From Bordetella parapertussis (GTDB lineage: Bacteria; Pseudomonadota; Gammaproteobacteria; Burkholderiales; Burkholderiaceae_D): DNA of 64,000 bases. Position numbers and translations under genes: made by a program. The stretch covers positions 5,117-69,116 of the forward strand of contig CAMBFZ010000020.1 in assembly GCA_945866125.1 (NCBI GenBank). The letters are read 5' to 3'. Each line of letters starts with the position of its first letter. Position 1 is the stretch's first letter. The notes under the pieces are model-generated. The model did not search any database. It was not told the origin of the DNA and saw only the letters and a list, made by a program, of their open reading frames with translations. Shown here in pieces: positions 52,232-61,698 of the stretch.

Positions 52232-53308
52232 TTAGTTGCGCACCCGCCTTTGTACCCGTGGCGTCAGCGCACACAGTAATTCATAACCAATGGTGCCGGC
52301 CGCAGCGGCGACTTCATCCACGGGCAGTCCGTCGCCCCACAAAGTAACCTGGCTACCCACCTCTGCCGTGGGCACAGGCGCGAGGTCAACGGTAATCATA
52401 TCCATTGAGACGCGACCGATGAGACGGCAGCGTACACCGTTAACCAGGACCGGCGTACCCGTTGGCGCACTGCGCGGATAGCCATCAGCATAGCCGCAGG
52501 CGACGATCCCGATACGCATTGGCGACTCGGCTGTAAACAAGCTGCCGTAGCCCACCATCGCGCCGGCTGCGAGGGCCTGTACCGCCATCACTTTACTTTC
52601 CAACTGCATGGCAGGACGCAGTCCAAACGACGCCGCACTGCCACCGCCGGGCGAAGCACCGTAAAGCATCACCCCGGGACGTATCCAGTCGGCGTGTAGC
52701 CGAGGCTGCATCAGTGTGGCCGCGGAGTTGGCCACGCTGATGAGGCCATCAAGACCGGCGGTGGCCTCGCGAAAACGGGCAAACTGGCTGTCAGCGCTCA
52801 GCACCGCACCCGGCTGCTCGGCGTTAGCAAAATGCGTCATGAAAGCAATCGACTGCACCGCCGGCATCGCACGCAGACGTGCATAGGCGGCACGCACTCG
52901 GTCCGGGCTAAAGCCAAGCCGGTTCATGCCGGTGTTGATCTTGAGGTGGATATCGAGCGGTGAAGACAAACGCGCTGCCTCCAGCATGCTGAGCTGCGCG
53001 TCATGGTGGACAACGAGCGCAAGCCGGTGCCTCTCTGCCACGGCCAAATCAGCGGGTTCAAACAAGCCTTCGAGCATCAGGATCGGCTTTTGCCAGCCCG
53101 ATTCACGCAAACGAACGGCCGCATCCCATTCGATCAATGACAAACCATCGGCCTGTGCGAAGCCCTGCAAAGCCGCGTCAAGCCCATGACCGTAGGCATC
53201 GGCCTTAACAACGGCCCATATTTTTGCCTGCGGCACAGCGGCGCGCGCGACGGCGAGATTGGCCCGCAGTGCGCGAACATCGGTAATAGCTACTAAGGGT
53301 CTGGGCAT
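52232..53308 (-). CDS. alr: Alanine racemase
   Basis: A 358-residue PLP enzyme that makes D-alanine for peptidoglycan. The PLP Lys is in AVVKADAYGHG, and the opposite-face Tyr is in VGYGSLFTAE. The DPM/IDL blocks (INTGMNRLGF, VSMDMITVDL) are intact. Divergent from lplT over 156 bases, and followed directly by radA. This is a familiar order in Betaproteobacteria. Confidence 0.94.
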   Translation of the reverse strand: MPRPLVAITDVRALRANLAVARAAVPQAKIWAVVKADAYGHGLDAALQGFAQADGLSLIEWDAAVRLRESGWQKPILMLEGLFEPADLAVAERHRLALVVHHDAQLSMLEAARLSSPLDIHLKINTGMNRLGFSPDRVRAAYARLRAMPAVQSIAFMTHFANAEQPGAVLSADSQFARFREATAGLDGLISVANSAATLMQPRLHADWIRPGVMLYGASPGGGSAASFGLRPAMQLESKVMAVQALAAGAMVGYGSLFTAESPMRIGIVACGYADGYPRSAPTGTPVLVNGVRCRLIGRVSMDMITVDLAPVPTAEVGSQVTLWGDGLPVDEVAAAAGTIGYELLCALTPRVQRRVRN

Positions 53309-53464
53309 CGGGAGTCGGGAATCGGGCGGAAATTGGCAGCGGACAAGCGGTCAGAAGGTCTCGCATTTTACCGGAGCCGGCCGGATTGCCGGGCCCCTTT
53401 CGGCGGGACGGCCAACATTTCATGGTATAAAGCTATCCGCTATTGCTCTCGCATTGCACCACCT

Positions 53465-54736
53465 ATGAATCGCGGCTTCTACACCATCATTGCGGCGCAG
53501 TTTTTTTCTTCGCTAGCCGACAATGCCCTGCTGATCGTCTCTATCGCGCTGTTGGCAACCATGCAATCACCGGCGTGGATGACGCCGATGCTCAAGCTGT
53601 TTTTCGTTTTGTCCTACGTGCTGCTGGCTCCTTTTGTAGGCGCATTTGCCGATGCCTTCCCCAAAGGGCGGGTGATGTTTATCACCAATCTGGTCAAGGT
53701 GGTCGGCTGTCTGATGATGTTTTTGCACGTGCACCCACTGCTGGCTTATGCGATGGTGGGGTTTGGTGCGGCCGCTTATTCGCCCGCCAAATACGGCATT
53801 TTGACCGAGCTGCTGCCGCCAGAAAAGCTGGTGGCCGCCAACGGCTGGATCGAAGGCTTAACGGTGCTGTCGATTATTTTTGGCACCGTCCTTGGTGGGG
53901 CGCTTGTCAGTCAGCAGTTTGCCGCCTATCTGCCAAGCATTGTGGCGGTGCCAGACGCCTTGTTGGTGGAAGCGCCGATTGAATTCGCGCTCGGTGTGGT
54001 GATGTGCAGCTATGTACTTGCGGCGCTGTTTAACCTGAAAATTCCCGATACCGGCGCCCATTATGCGCATCAGGAACGTCACCCGATCAAGCTCGTAATC
54101 GATTTCTCGCAATGCTTTATTAAGCTCTGGCGCGATCGGCTTGGCCAAATTTCACTGGCGGTCACCTCGCTGTTTTGGGGTGCCGGTGCGACGCTGCAGT
54201 TTATTGTTTTAAAGTGGGCCGAGAAGGCGCTTGGCATGCCGCTCGATAAAGCGGCCATTTTGCAAGGCGTGGTTGCCGTTGGCGTCGCATTTGGTGCCAT
54301 GGCTGCAGCTCGGACGATCCCGCTGAAAAAGTCGCTGTCGGTCATGCCGGTGGGGTTTGCGATGGGTCTGGTGGTGATTCTGATGACGCTGGCGCAATCG
54401 ATCTCGGTGGCGTATCCCTTATTGGTGATTGTGGGCGCCTTATCGGGGTATTTTGTGGTGCCGATGAATGCGTTGCTGCAGCACCGGGGCCATGTACTGA
54501 TGAGCGCCGGTCATTCGATTGCGGTACAAAATTTTAGCGAAAATTTATCGATCCTTATCATGCTCGCGCTCTACGCGCTGATGGTCAAACTGGATTTGAA
54601 TGTCTATGTGGTCATTGTGCTTTTTGGGCTGTTCGTCTCATCGAGCATGTGGCTGATCATGAAAAAGCATGCCGCAAATCAGGCGCAATTTGATTCTATG
54701 CACCTGATCGGCGAAGAAAAACACGTCGGCACCTGA
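53465..54736 (+). CDS. lplT: Lysophospholipid transporter LplT
   Basis: A 423-residue MFS protein with about 12 helices. It starts NRGFYTIIAAQFFSSLADNALLIVSI and contains the FGAAAYSPAKYGILTELLPPEKLVAANGW segment diagnostic of LplT. It flips lysophospholipids across the inner membrane for reacylation by Aas; no aas gene is next to it here. ATG 53465 matches the family; the frame is open upstream without resemblance. Confidence 0.93.
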   Translation: MNRGFYTIIAAQFFSSLADNALLIVSIALLATMQSPAWMTPMLKLFFVLSYVLLAPFVGAFADAFPKGRVMFITNLVKVVGCLMMFLHVHPLLAYAMVGFGAAAYSPAKYGILTELLPPEKLVAANGWIEGLTVLSIIFGTVLGGALVSQQFAAYLPSIVAVPDALLVEAPIEFALGVVMCSYVLAALFNLKIPDTGAHYAHQERHPIKLVIDFSQCFIKLWRDRLGQISLAVTSLFWGAGATLQFIVLKWAEKALGMPLDKAAILQGVVAVGVAFGAMAAARTIPLKKSLSVMPVGFAMGLVVILMTLAQSISVAYPLLVIVGALSGYFVVPMNALLQHRGHVLMSAGHSIAVQNFSENLSILIMLALYALMVKLDLNVYVVIVLFGLFVSSSMWLIMKKHAANQAQFDSMHLIGEEKHVGT

Positions 54737-54743
54737 GTGCGCC

Positions 54744-55145
54744 TCAATCCAGATGCTTGATCGCCGCGCGAATGCCCTCGGTGGCGTCCTTGGCGACATT
54801 CATGTGGTGCCTGTCTTCAAATTTGCCGGTCTTAATCCATTGCATGGTCGCCAGATCATCGACCCGCTCGGCGTTATCAAGCGAGAGTTGCAAGCGGTCG
54901 CGTGCGTCATCGAGTTGTTGACGTAACTTGGTCGTTGCATCATCCACTGCCCTTGCCTTCGACTGCCGAAAAGGGCTTGTCTCGGGCGCCGAAGAGAGCG
55001 ACCCCACGCTGCCCACACCGTATCCAAGCGCCAGCGCCGCCACTAACCAATACCCCGAATGCAGCGTGCTGCTGTTGACGCGGATATGCTGACGCAGGCT
55101 CTTGAGCCAGTCTGGTGGAGTGGCATTAGCAAAATGACTAATCAT
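54744..55145 (-). CDS. Hypothetical membrane-anchored protein with a coiled coil
   Basis: A 133-residue protein. Residues 1-30 are polar, about 31-52 form one membrane segment (YWLVAALALGYGVGSVG), and about 70-100 form a coiled coil (TTKLRQQLDDARDRLQLSLDNAERV). No known family was recognised. AAGGGAATCACT lies before the ATG. Function unknown; the location beside lplT is not informative. Confidence 0.65.
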   Translation of the reverse strand: MISHFANATPPDWLKSLRQHIRVNSSTLHSGYWLVAALALGYGVGSVGSLSSAPETSPFRQSKARAVDDATTKLRQQLDDARDRLQLSLDNAERVDDLATMQWIKTGKFEDRHHMNVAKDATEGIRAAIKHLD

Positions 55146-55257
55146 AGTGATTCCCTTAATAAGATTTTCGGGAATTACTTTTGCAAGTTTCGTGCCGCGC
55201 CTGACAGTGTGGCCTGGCTGGTGGGATCATTAAAAAACACGGCCTTGGCTTACGCCT

Positions 55258-56253
55258 TTAGCGGCAAATTTTTGCCGATTTGCTGCGGTAATTTGCCGCT
55301 TTATCCTGCCAGTCGTCGGGCACGACAAATCCCCGCCCTGTTTCCTCAAGCCAGCCGTGACGCTCAGCCACGGTGGCGACCATCACCGGCATCGGATCAG
55401 TCTCAAAGCCTTGCGTAAGTTGCCGCTGCAATGCCGCGCGAGTGATCACTGCATCCGGCCGCAGTTTTGCCGGCGCCAGCCACGACAGGCGCGGCAAGAC
55501 CACGCAATGGGGACCCACATGTTCGTCGAGTTCATGCAGATTGCACCACCAGCCTCTGCAATGCTGTGCCGAAATGCCGAGGGCGTCAGCCGACAGGCTC
55601 TCACTACGGCGATAAAATAACCAACCCCGGATCAGCGCCTGTGCGGCGGTCAAGGCTTGGGGCAGATGTAACTGTGCGGCCGGATGCTGGCCAAGAGACA
55701 ATTGTCGCTCGAGTATTTTCCGCATCTTGGCACCCAAGGTATCGGCAAGATTAGGCCCCACAAAATAATCAGTCTGCGACAATTGTTCTTCGTCTCGATC
55801 GGCCGGATACAGCAAATAAAACTTGGTCGCAAATTCCCAGTGCAGCAAAGCTTTACCTTGCTTCAGCAAAAAATCAAACTCGCCGATGGTGTCGTTTTTC
55901 CCCGCTTGCACCTGCAAGCCGTGCGCGAACAAGGTGCCCTGATGGCGGAAGTACCAGGCCATCAGCTTTTCGGCATAGCGGCCAAGTCGGGTCAAAGGAT
56001 GGATCGCCAAAAACCCATGCAGCTCTGCCGGCGCTGCATCAAGCGCATGGAGCCAGGGCTTCGCGTGGTGCGCCGCGTCCTTGGGCAAACTGGCAATCTT
56101 GTACTGCCACCGCGGGTCTGCCGGCGCCAGCAGGTCGGGCGCATCAAGCAACCAGGCCAGTGCCCTGACATGCGGGTCGTGCAGTGTTGACCAACGCTGA
56201 TGAAAGCGCGTCTGATAATCTGACCCAGACACGCCGCGCGCGTCAGCGTCCAT
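55258..56253 (-). CDS. DUF1853 family protein
   Basis: A 331-residue protein. Features include HDPHVRALAWLLDAPDLL, LGRYAEKLMAWYF, a NDTIGEFDFLL-KQGKALLHWEFATKFYLL block and FVGPNLADTLGAKM. The E-x9-E-x-K-like arrangement suggests a PD-(D/E)XK-type nuclease fold, which has been proposed for DUF1853, but activity is unknown. The ATG at 56253 overlaps the end of the uracil-DNA glycosylase gene, so they are likely coupled. Confidence 0.83.
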   Translation of the reverse strand: MDADARGVSGSDYQTRFHQRWSTLHDPHVRALAWLLDAPDLLAPADPRWQYKIASLPKDAAHHAKPWLHALDAAPAELHGFLAIHPLTRLGRYAEKLMAWYFRHQGTLFAHGLQVQAGKNDTIGEFDFLLKQGKALLHWEFATKFYLLYPADRDEEQLSQTDYFVGPNLADTLGAKMRKILERQLSLGQHPAAQLHLPQALTAAQALIRGWLFYRRSESLSADALGISAQHCRGWWCNLHELDEHVGPHCVVLPRLSWLAPAKLRPDAVITRAALQRQLTQGFETDPMPVMVATVAERHGWLEETGRGFVVPDDWQDKAANYRSKSAKICR

Positions 56254-56941
56254 CAATAAGGCTCCGCGCCAGACACAAGTCACGCCAGCTTTTTGCCTTG
56301 TCGGCTGGCTTGCGCAACAAATAAGCGGGATGATAGGTAACCACTACCAGCAGCTCACCAACGCGATGCGGCGTCTCGCGCAAGTCTGCCAATGCGGTTT
56401 TTTCGTCGCGCTCGAGTAAGGCCGTCGCTGCAGTCTTGCCAAGCGCAACAATCACTGTGGGCTCAATGAGCGCAATCTGCCGCTTGAGATACGGCAAGCA
56501 GGCGGTGATTTCGTCAGCAGCCGGCGGGCGGTCGTGCCCGTCCGGTCCTACCGGCCGGCATTTGACCACGTTAGCAATGAAGACATCGGCCGCCCGCGTC
56601 AGCGTGAGTGCGCCCAGCATGTTGTCGAGCAGCTTGCCGGCCGGGCCGACAAAGGGCTCGCCCTGCACATCTTCATCATGGCCCGGACCTTCGCCTATGA
56701 ACAGCCAGCTTGCCTTACGCGCGCCTGCGCCAGGCACGGCATGGGTGCGCCCTTTGCACAGTCGACAGCGGGTGCAATCCGCAATCGCTTCGTTGAGCGC
56801 GTCCCAGTCCATCGCTGCGATTGCTTCATCGGCACCTACGGTACTAGTGGGCACAGCCTGCTCAAGCAGGCCGCGGCGCTGCCAGACCGGTCCCAGACCC
56901 ATCGCGTGCAGTTTGCGTAGTTTGTCGGCGTTTGCTTGCAT
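56243..56941 (-). CDS. Family 4-type uracil-DNA glycosylase (Fe-S)
   Basis: A 232-residue glycosylase. Four Cys for a 4Fe-4S cluster are seen (CTRCRLC, VKCRP, and ITACLPY among candidates). Motifs are FIGEGPGHDEDVQGEPFVGPAGKLLD and VTYHPAYLLRK. It removes uracil from DNA. Gene order tsaB-rimI-UDG is conserved in Burkholderiales. About 60 N-terminal residues before the Cys cluster are variable. Confidence 0.92.
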   Translation of the reverse strand: MQANADKLRKLHAMGLGPVWQRRGLLEQAVPTSTVGADEAIAAMDWDALNEAIADCTRCRLCKGRTHAVPGAGARKASWLFIGEGPGHDEDVQGEPFVGPAGKLLDNMLGALTLTRAADVFIANVVKCRPVGPDGHDRPPAADEITACLPYLKRQIALIEPTVIVALGKTAATALLERDEKTALADLRETPHRVGELLVVVTYHPAYLLRKPADKAKSWRDLCLARSLIDGR

Positions 56942-56945
56942 GGTT

Positions 56946-57437
56946 TTAAATAGCTAATCGCATTACGATCGCGTCTTCCCTTGTGGCGGCGTTGGTTGCA
57001 CTGGCAGGATAATAATTTTTTCGCACGCCAATCTGTGTAAAACCGGCATGGACATACACCGCCAGCGCACGCTGATTAGACGGGCGGACTTCGAGCAAGA
57101 TGGATTGCATGCCCGCATTGCGGCTACGCTCAATGACTTTGTCGAGCAGGAGTCTGCCGTAGCCCTGACCCTGCAAATCAGGCCGCACGGTAATGTTGAG
57201 CATATGCTGTTCATCGACTGCCGGCATCAATAAAAAATAACCAGCAAGCCGCGCCTCGTTGTGACGCAGCACCCAGGCATCGTAGCCGTTGGCGAGGGAA
57301 TCAAGAAAATTACCGCGGGTCCATGGAAACGGAAACGCGGTCTGTTCGACGGCGATCACGTCCTCGATATCGCTTGCCCGCATCGCTGCAAAATGGCACG
57401 CGTCCATGACCGCGTTCGATCGAACGGAAGAAGTCAC
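56946..57437 (-). CDS. rimI: Ribosomal protein S18-alanine N-acetyltransferase
   Basis: A 164-residue GNAT enzyme. FPFPWTRGNFLDSL and NITVRPDLQGQGYGRLLLDKVI (acetyl-CoA loop), then VRPSNQRALAVYVHAGFTQIGVRKNYYP with the catalytic Glu/Tyr region, match RimI. I chose GTG 57437: it overlaps the tsaB stop (GTGA) and has AAAGG at good spacing. An ATG at 57407 lacks a ribosome site. Confidence 0.9.
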   Translation of the reverse strand: MTSSVRSNAVMDACHFAAMRASDIEDVIAVEQTAFPFPWTRGNFLDSLANGYDAWVLRHNEARLAGYFLLMPAVDEQHMLNITVRPDLQGQGYGRLLLDKVIERSRNAGMQSILLEVRPSNQRALAVYVHAGFTQIGVRKNYYPASATNAATREDAIVMRLAI

Positions 57438-58120
57438 GCCGCAACCTTTGCCAATCGTTCGCGCGTCGTGAGCGCAACCTTGTTGCGTAAATAAAGTGGC
57501 TGCGCATCCCGCGCATGCAGCCCATGTCCCGCTAACATCGCCACCATTCCCAATTCGGCAATCTGTCTGGCATGTGGCATGCACTGCGGATACCGCAATG
57601 CCGAACCAAGTTGCGTGAACGCTTCTGCATAAGCACTTAATCCGTTACCACACGCCTGCACACCACCTATTGGCAGGACCAGAGCGGGTGAGGAGAGTGT
57701 TGGTTCAGTCACCGTATGCCATTGATCCGTATAACGGTACTGTGCCCAATACACTTCTCCCATCCGTGCATCAAGCAGCGCCATGATATCGTCGCCGCCA
57801 CCCTGAGCACGCGCGGCCTGTGCCATGGCCAGCAGCGTTACCACCGGCACGACCGGGAGGTTGGCACCAAACGCCACCCCCTGTGCCAGACCACAGGCGG
57901 TGCGTACACCGGTAAAAGATCCGGGGCCTGCGCCAAACGCCAGCGCATCGCATTGCTTCAGTGTGATCCCGGCTTCGTGCAGCAGTTCCTGCACCATCGT
58001 CAAGACCGTCATTGAATGGGTCTGTGCACCAGATGACTCGCGCACGCGCACGCTGCCATCGCGTAGCAAGGCGACAGAGGCTAGTTCGGTTGAGGTTTCA
58101 ATGGCGATGAGGGTAGGCAT
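57434..58120 (-). CDS. tsaB: tRNA threonylcarbamoyladenosine biosynthesis protein TsaB
   Basis: A 228-residue ASKHA-fold partner of TsaD in t6A37 synthesis. It shows LIAIETSTELASVAL, GAGPGSFTGVRTACGLAQGVAFG and MDARMGEVYWAQY (here LDARMGEVYW). It scaffolds TsaD/TsaE and lacks its own catalytic site. ATG 58120 matches homologues. First gene of tsaB-rimI-UDG-DUF1853. Confidence 0.94.
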   Translation of the reverse strand: MPTLIAIETSTELASVALLRDGSVRVRESSGAQTHSMTVLTMVQELLHEAGITLKQCDALAFGAGPGSFTGVRTACGLAQGVAFGANLPVVPVVTLLAMAQAARAQGGGDDIMALLDARMGEVYWAQYRYTDQWHTVTEPTLSSPALVLPIGGVQACGNGLSAYAEAFTQLGSALRYPQCMPHARQIAELGMVAMLAGHGLHARDAQPLYLRNKVALTTRERLAKVAA

Positions 58121-58234
58121 GAATTCGGCAGCGCAATCGCGGGTGAGCAGCGCGTATTTTACCGCGACGCCCAAGTTGCCTTCGCTTGCTGCTAAACCTT
58201 AGGGTAGCCGCGGGTGCTACGGTAAAATAAGGAC

Positions 58235-58663
58235 ATGTCCAGTCTCTTTCTTGTCCCCGCCAATTTCAACGCGCTCGCCGCCGCACTGGCCGCCGATAAA
58301 TGGGTTGTTGCCTGTTTGTGTGCGGCCTGGTGCGATGTTTGCAAGCAGTACCGCGCCGGCTTCGATGCTGTGGCCGCTGAACATCCCGAGCATCAGTTTG
58401 TCTGGATCGATATTGAAGACCAGTCCGATCTCGTGGGTGAGCTGGATGTCGAAAATTTCCCCACCATTTTGATCCAACGTGGCGACACGGTGGTGTTTTA
58501 CGGCACCATGTTGCCCGAGCCGAGGCAAGTCGCCCGGCTGTTGCAGGCGCAACTGGAACGTTCACCGCAAGAGCTTGCCCGCGAAGCCTTGAGCACCACG
58601 GAGCGTCAGCAATGGCAACGCGACGCCAACCTGCTCAAACGGTTAGCCGAAATCAATTCCTAG
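58235..58663 (+). CDS. Thioredoxin-like protein
   Basis: A 142-residue thioredoxin fold protein. The active site is AAWCDVCKQY (CxxC with DV, unlike the CGPC of thioredoxin). The cis-Pro is in ENFPTILI. No signal peptide, so cytosolic. A C-terminal helical extension of about 35 residues is present. Divergent from tsaB; role unknown. Confidence 0.86.
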   Translation: MSSLFLVPANFNALAAALAADKWVVACLCAAWCDVCKQYRAGFDAVAAEHPEHQFVWIDIEDQSDLVGELDVENFPTILIQRGDTVVFYGTMLPEPRQVARLLQAQLERSPQELAREALSTTERQQWQRDANLLKRLAEINS

Positions 58664-58667
58664 CTTT

Positions 58668-60938
58668 TTAACTGACCGCAGCCAGCCTGAGAGGCAAACT
58701 GCGCAGGCGTTGGCCGGTCAGTGCAAACACGGCATTTGCCACAGCCGGCGCCACCGGCGGCGTTGCCGGTTCACCCACCCCTTCAGGCGGCTCGTCGCTT
58801 TTTATTAAGACCACATCAATAGCCGGCGATTGATCCATGCGTAGCATGGGATAGTCGTGGAAATTCTTTTGCACAACCTGCCCGTCGCGAATAGTGATTT
58901 CACCGAAAAGCGCCGCCGACAAGCCATAGGTCACAGCCGATTCAATCTGCTGCTTCACGCCATCGGGGTTCACCACCATGCCGCAGTCGACAGCACAGCT
59001 GATTCGGTGGACGCGGATTTTGCCCTCATCAATCGACACCTCTGCGACTTCGGCCACGATACTGCCAAACGACTGATGCAGCGCCACACCGTGCGCACGG
59101 CCAGCAGGCGGCTGCCCTGCCAGCGTGACAGCGGCATTCAGCACCGCGAGATGACGGGGATGATTTTTCAGTAAGCTGCGCCGCAGACTCACGCCATCTT
59201 GATGGCTCGCCTGGGCGATTTCGTCAATAAAGCTTTCTTTGAAAAATGCATTATGCGAATGGCCGACCGAGCGCCAGCTTCCCAGTGGCACCGCGGATTC
59301 CACGATCACATGCGCCATGCGCTGATTAGGAAATTCATAGGAGAGGTCATACAGACCTTCGATGGCGGTTTTGTCCGGACCGGCCGCAGGCAAACCAAAG
59401 GCGCGCTGCAGCATCTGCTGCACCGGCGCACCGGAGACGGATTTGCTCTCAAACGCCACCACGGCGCCACGGGCATCCAATGCAGCGGCAAAACGGGCCA
59501 GCGCGGCCGGCCGGTAAAAATCATGGGCGATATCGTCTTCGCGACGCCACACCATTTGCACCGGCGCGCCCTCCGCCTGCAGCGCGATTGCAACTGTCTG
59601 CATCACCATATCCGTTTCCAGACGCCGGCCAAAGCCCCCACCCAGATAAGTCAGATGCAGCGTCACGTCCTCCTCGTTGATGCCGGCCGCTCGGGCAGCC
59701 GCCGTCAATGCCACCGATGGCGCTTGAGTCGGCACCCACAGGGTCAGTTTGCCGTCTTTGAATTGGGCGGTGCAGTTGACCGGCTCGAGTGCCGCATGCG
59801 CAAGATAAGGTGCGCGGTACTCGGCCTGCAACAGGGTGGCAGCTTGTTTTCCCAGCTCGATGTCGCCTTGGCTGTAATAGGTAAAACCGGATTCCTCCTT
59901 GAGCTTGTCGCTGAGTCCTGTGGCGATCATGCTGCTGGACAGATTTGCATGGGCACCCTTGTCCCAGACGACGGGCAGTTTGGCTGCCGCTTGCTGCGCC
60001 TGCCACCAGCTACGTGCGATGACGGCCACCCCTGCGGGCGTCCCGGCGCGGTTGGTCGCAATCGGCACGGCCTTGATGAAGCCGGGCATGCCGGCCACGG
60101 CAGCAGGGTCGAAGGACTGGAGTGTGCCGCCAAACACCGGGCACATTGTCACGGCGGCATAGAGCAAACCCTTCGGTTTTGTATCCATGCCAAATTGCGC
60201 ACTGCCGTCGACTTTGTCTGGGCTATCGCGACGCAACTGAGTATGGCCCAGCAAGCGAAATGCGCTTGATTCCTTCAATTGAAACGCGGGCTGCTCGCCT
60301 GCTGCGGCAATTGCCGCGAGCGCGCCGTAGGCTACGCGTTTACCGCTTCCATGCACCACAAACCCCGCATCGGTACTGCACTCACCCGGCATGACCTGCC
60401 ATTGCGCAGCGGCCGCTGCAATGAGTCTGGCACGGGCCGCGGCACCAGCTTCGCGCATTGGTATCCAGCTATCTTTGACGCTTGAGGAGCCACCTGTGAC
60501 GATCACGCCGAATTCACGCGCGCCTTTTTTTGCCAGCCATTGCGCAGTGCGTTTTATCGCGCCGCGGTCGTCGGGGTGAAACGGCAAGCCATCAGGCAGC
60601 ATCGTCACATCACCATAAATTTTATCGATTGGTGCGGCGACGATATCGACCATCGCCAACGGCACATCCAACTCCTCGGCCACCAGCATCGGCAAGGAGG
60701 TCGTCACCCCCTGCCCCATTTCACTTTTTGCCATCGCCACCGTGACCCGGCCATCGGGCGCGATCATGACCCAGCCATTGAGCGGAATTTTTCCCTTGTC
60801 GGCCGGCAGCGGATGACTGCCGGTCAGCCGTTGCCGCGGCAGCATCACTCCCCAGCCAACCACGAGCGCACCGGCAACACCAAGCCCACCAAGAAGGAAA
60901 CGGCGACGGCTATTTGATTTATTTTTTTGTTCGAACAT
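58668..60938 (-). CDS. Molybdopterin-dependent oxidoreductase, isoquinoline 1-oxidoreductase beta-subunit-like (IorB)
   Basis: A 756-residue xanthine-oxidase-family subunit. A Tat signal (SRRRFLLGGLG) precedes KSEMGQGVTTSLPMLVAEEL, LAHAALEPVNCTA, LGGGFGRRLETDMV, GSWRSVGHSHNAFF and the terminal GEPATPPVAPAVANAVFALTG, which includes the catalytic Glu. This is the IorB/CoxL-like architecture in which the molybdopterin subunit is exported folded. Its 2Fe-2S partner (IorA) and cytochrome are not in the window, so partner genes must be elsewhere or absent. Substrate might be an aldehyde or N-heterocycle. Confidence 0.92.
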   Translation of the reverse strand: MFEQKNKSNSRRRFLLGGLGVAGALVVGWGVMLPRQRLTGSHPLPADKGKIPLNGWVMIAPDGRVTVAMAKSEMGQGVTTSLPMLVAEELDVPLAMVDIVAAPIDKIYGDVTMLPDGLPFHPDDRGAIKRTAQWLAKKGAREFGVIVTGGSSSVKDSWIPMREAGAAARARLIAAAAAQWQVMPGECSTDAGFVVHGSGKRVAYGALAAIAAAGEQPAFQLKESSAFRLLGHTQLRRDSPDKVDGSAQFGMDTKPKGLLYAAVTMCPVFGGTLQSFDPAAVAGMPGFIKAVPIATNRAGTPAGVAVIARSWWQAQQAAAKLPVVWDKGAHANLSSSMIATGLSDKLKEESGFTYYSQGDIELGKQAATLLQAEYRAPYLAHAALEPVNCTAQFKDGKLTLWVPTQAPSVALTAAARAAGINEEDVTLHLTYLGGGFGRRLETDMVMQTVAIALQAEGAPVQMVWRREDDIAHDFYRPAALARFAAALDARGAVVAFESKSVSGAPVQQMLQRAFGLPAAGPDKTAIEGLYDLSYEFPNQRMAHVIVESAVPLGSWRSVGHSHNAFFKESFIDEIAQASHQDGVSLRRSLLKNHPRHLAVLNAAVTLAGQPPAGRAHGVALHQSFGSIVAEVAEVSIDEGKIRVHRISCAVDCGMVVNPDGVKQQIESAVTYGLSAALFGEITIRDGQVVQKNFHDYPMLRMDQSPAIDVVLIKSDEPPEGVGEPATPPVAPAVANAVFALTGQRLRSLPLRLAAVS

Positions 60939-61028
60939 GACAATAGGCTCTCAGGATGGGGTTTTTAGCGGCAACCGTGGCATGCTAGCCTAGTTCACTC
61001 TCTGTCTGCTTAGACTAACTCACAGATC

Positions 61029-61634
61029 ATGCGCCAAAGCTTTTTTCAAGCCTTCATTTTGCTACTGCTGGTGACGGACCCATTTGGTAACGTCCCCTTA
61101 TTTGTCAGCGCCTTGAAGCAAGTCGCACCCGAGCGGCGGGGCCGCGTCATTGTTCGTGAATGCGCGATCGCGTTTACCTTGCTGCTGGTATTCATGTTTT
61201 TTGGTCAGTACTTTATGGCGGCCTTGCAACTGACCGAAATCTCGCTGCGTATCGGCGGTGGCGTGATTCTTTTCCTGATTGCACTGCGCATGGTTTTCCC
61301 GCAGCCAGGCGGTGTCTTCGGTAGCCACGACAATGATGCCGATCATGAGCCCTTCATCGTACCGCTAGCCATACCGGCCTTGGCGGGGCCCTCGGCGCTC
61401 GTAACCGTGCTGCTGTTTTCTTCACAAGCCAATATGGCTATGCCGCTCTATGTCGCCGTGCTTTCGCTAGTAGCAGTCGTCTGGCTGGTGGTATTGCTAA
61501 GCGCAGCCCGTTTGCAGCGGGTCTTGGGTCAGGCCGTGATCACCGCGTTTGAGCGACTCATGGGATTGATCTTGACCGCGTTGGCCATTGAAATGCTGCT
61601 CGATGGCCTGCGGGCTTATCTGCAGTCCCTCTAG
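61029..61634 (+). CDS. MarC-family membrane protein
   Basis: A 201-residue, six-helix protein. FILLLLVTDPFGNVPLFV and IPLAIPALAGPSALVTVLL are MarC/UPF0056 features. Despite the name, a role in multiple antibiotic resistance is not supported; function unknown. Confidence 0.92.
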   Translation: MRQSFFQAFILLLLVTDPFGNVPLFVSALKQVAPERRGRVIVRECAIAFTLLLVFMFFGQYFMAALQLTEISLRIGGGVILFLIALRMVFPQPGGVFGSHDNDADHEPFIVPLAIPALAGPSALVTVLLFSSQANMAMPLYVAVLSLVAVVWLVVLLSAARLQRVLGQAVITAFERLMGLILTALAIEMLLDGLRAYLQSL

Positions 61635-61698
61635 ATTAATCATAAGCACTACTCAAAACCGCTTTATTATTGCGTTTTAGTCGCAAGTAGAGCGTTTC

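Noticed and set aside
59199..60269. 356-codon frame antisense to the IorB-type gene
   Set aside because: GC-rich coding DNA commonly leaves the opposite frame open; the minus strand has a Tat signal and full molybdoenzyme motifs.
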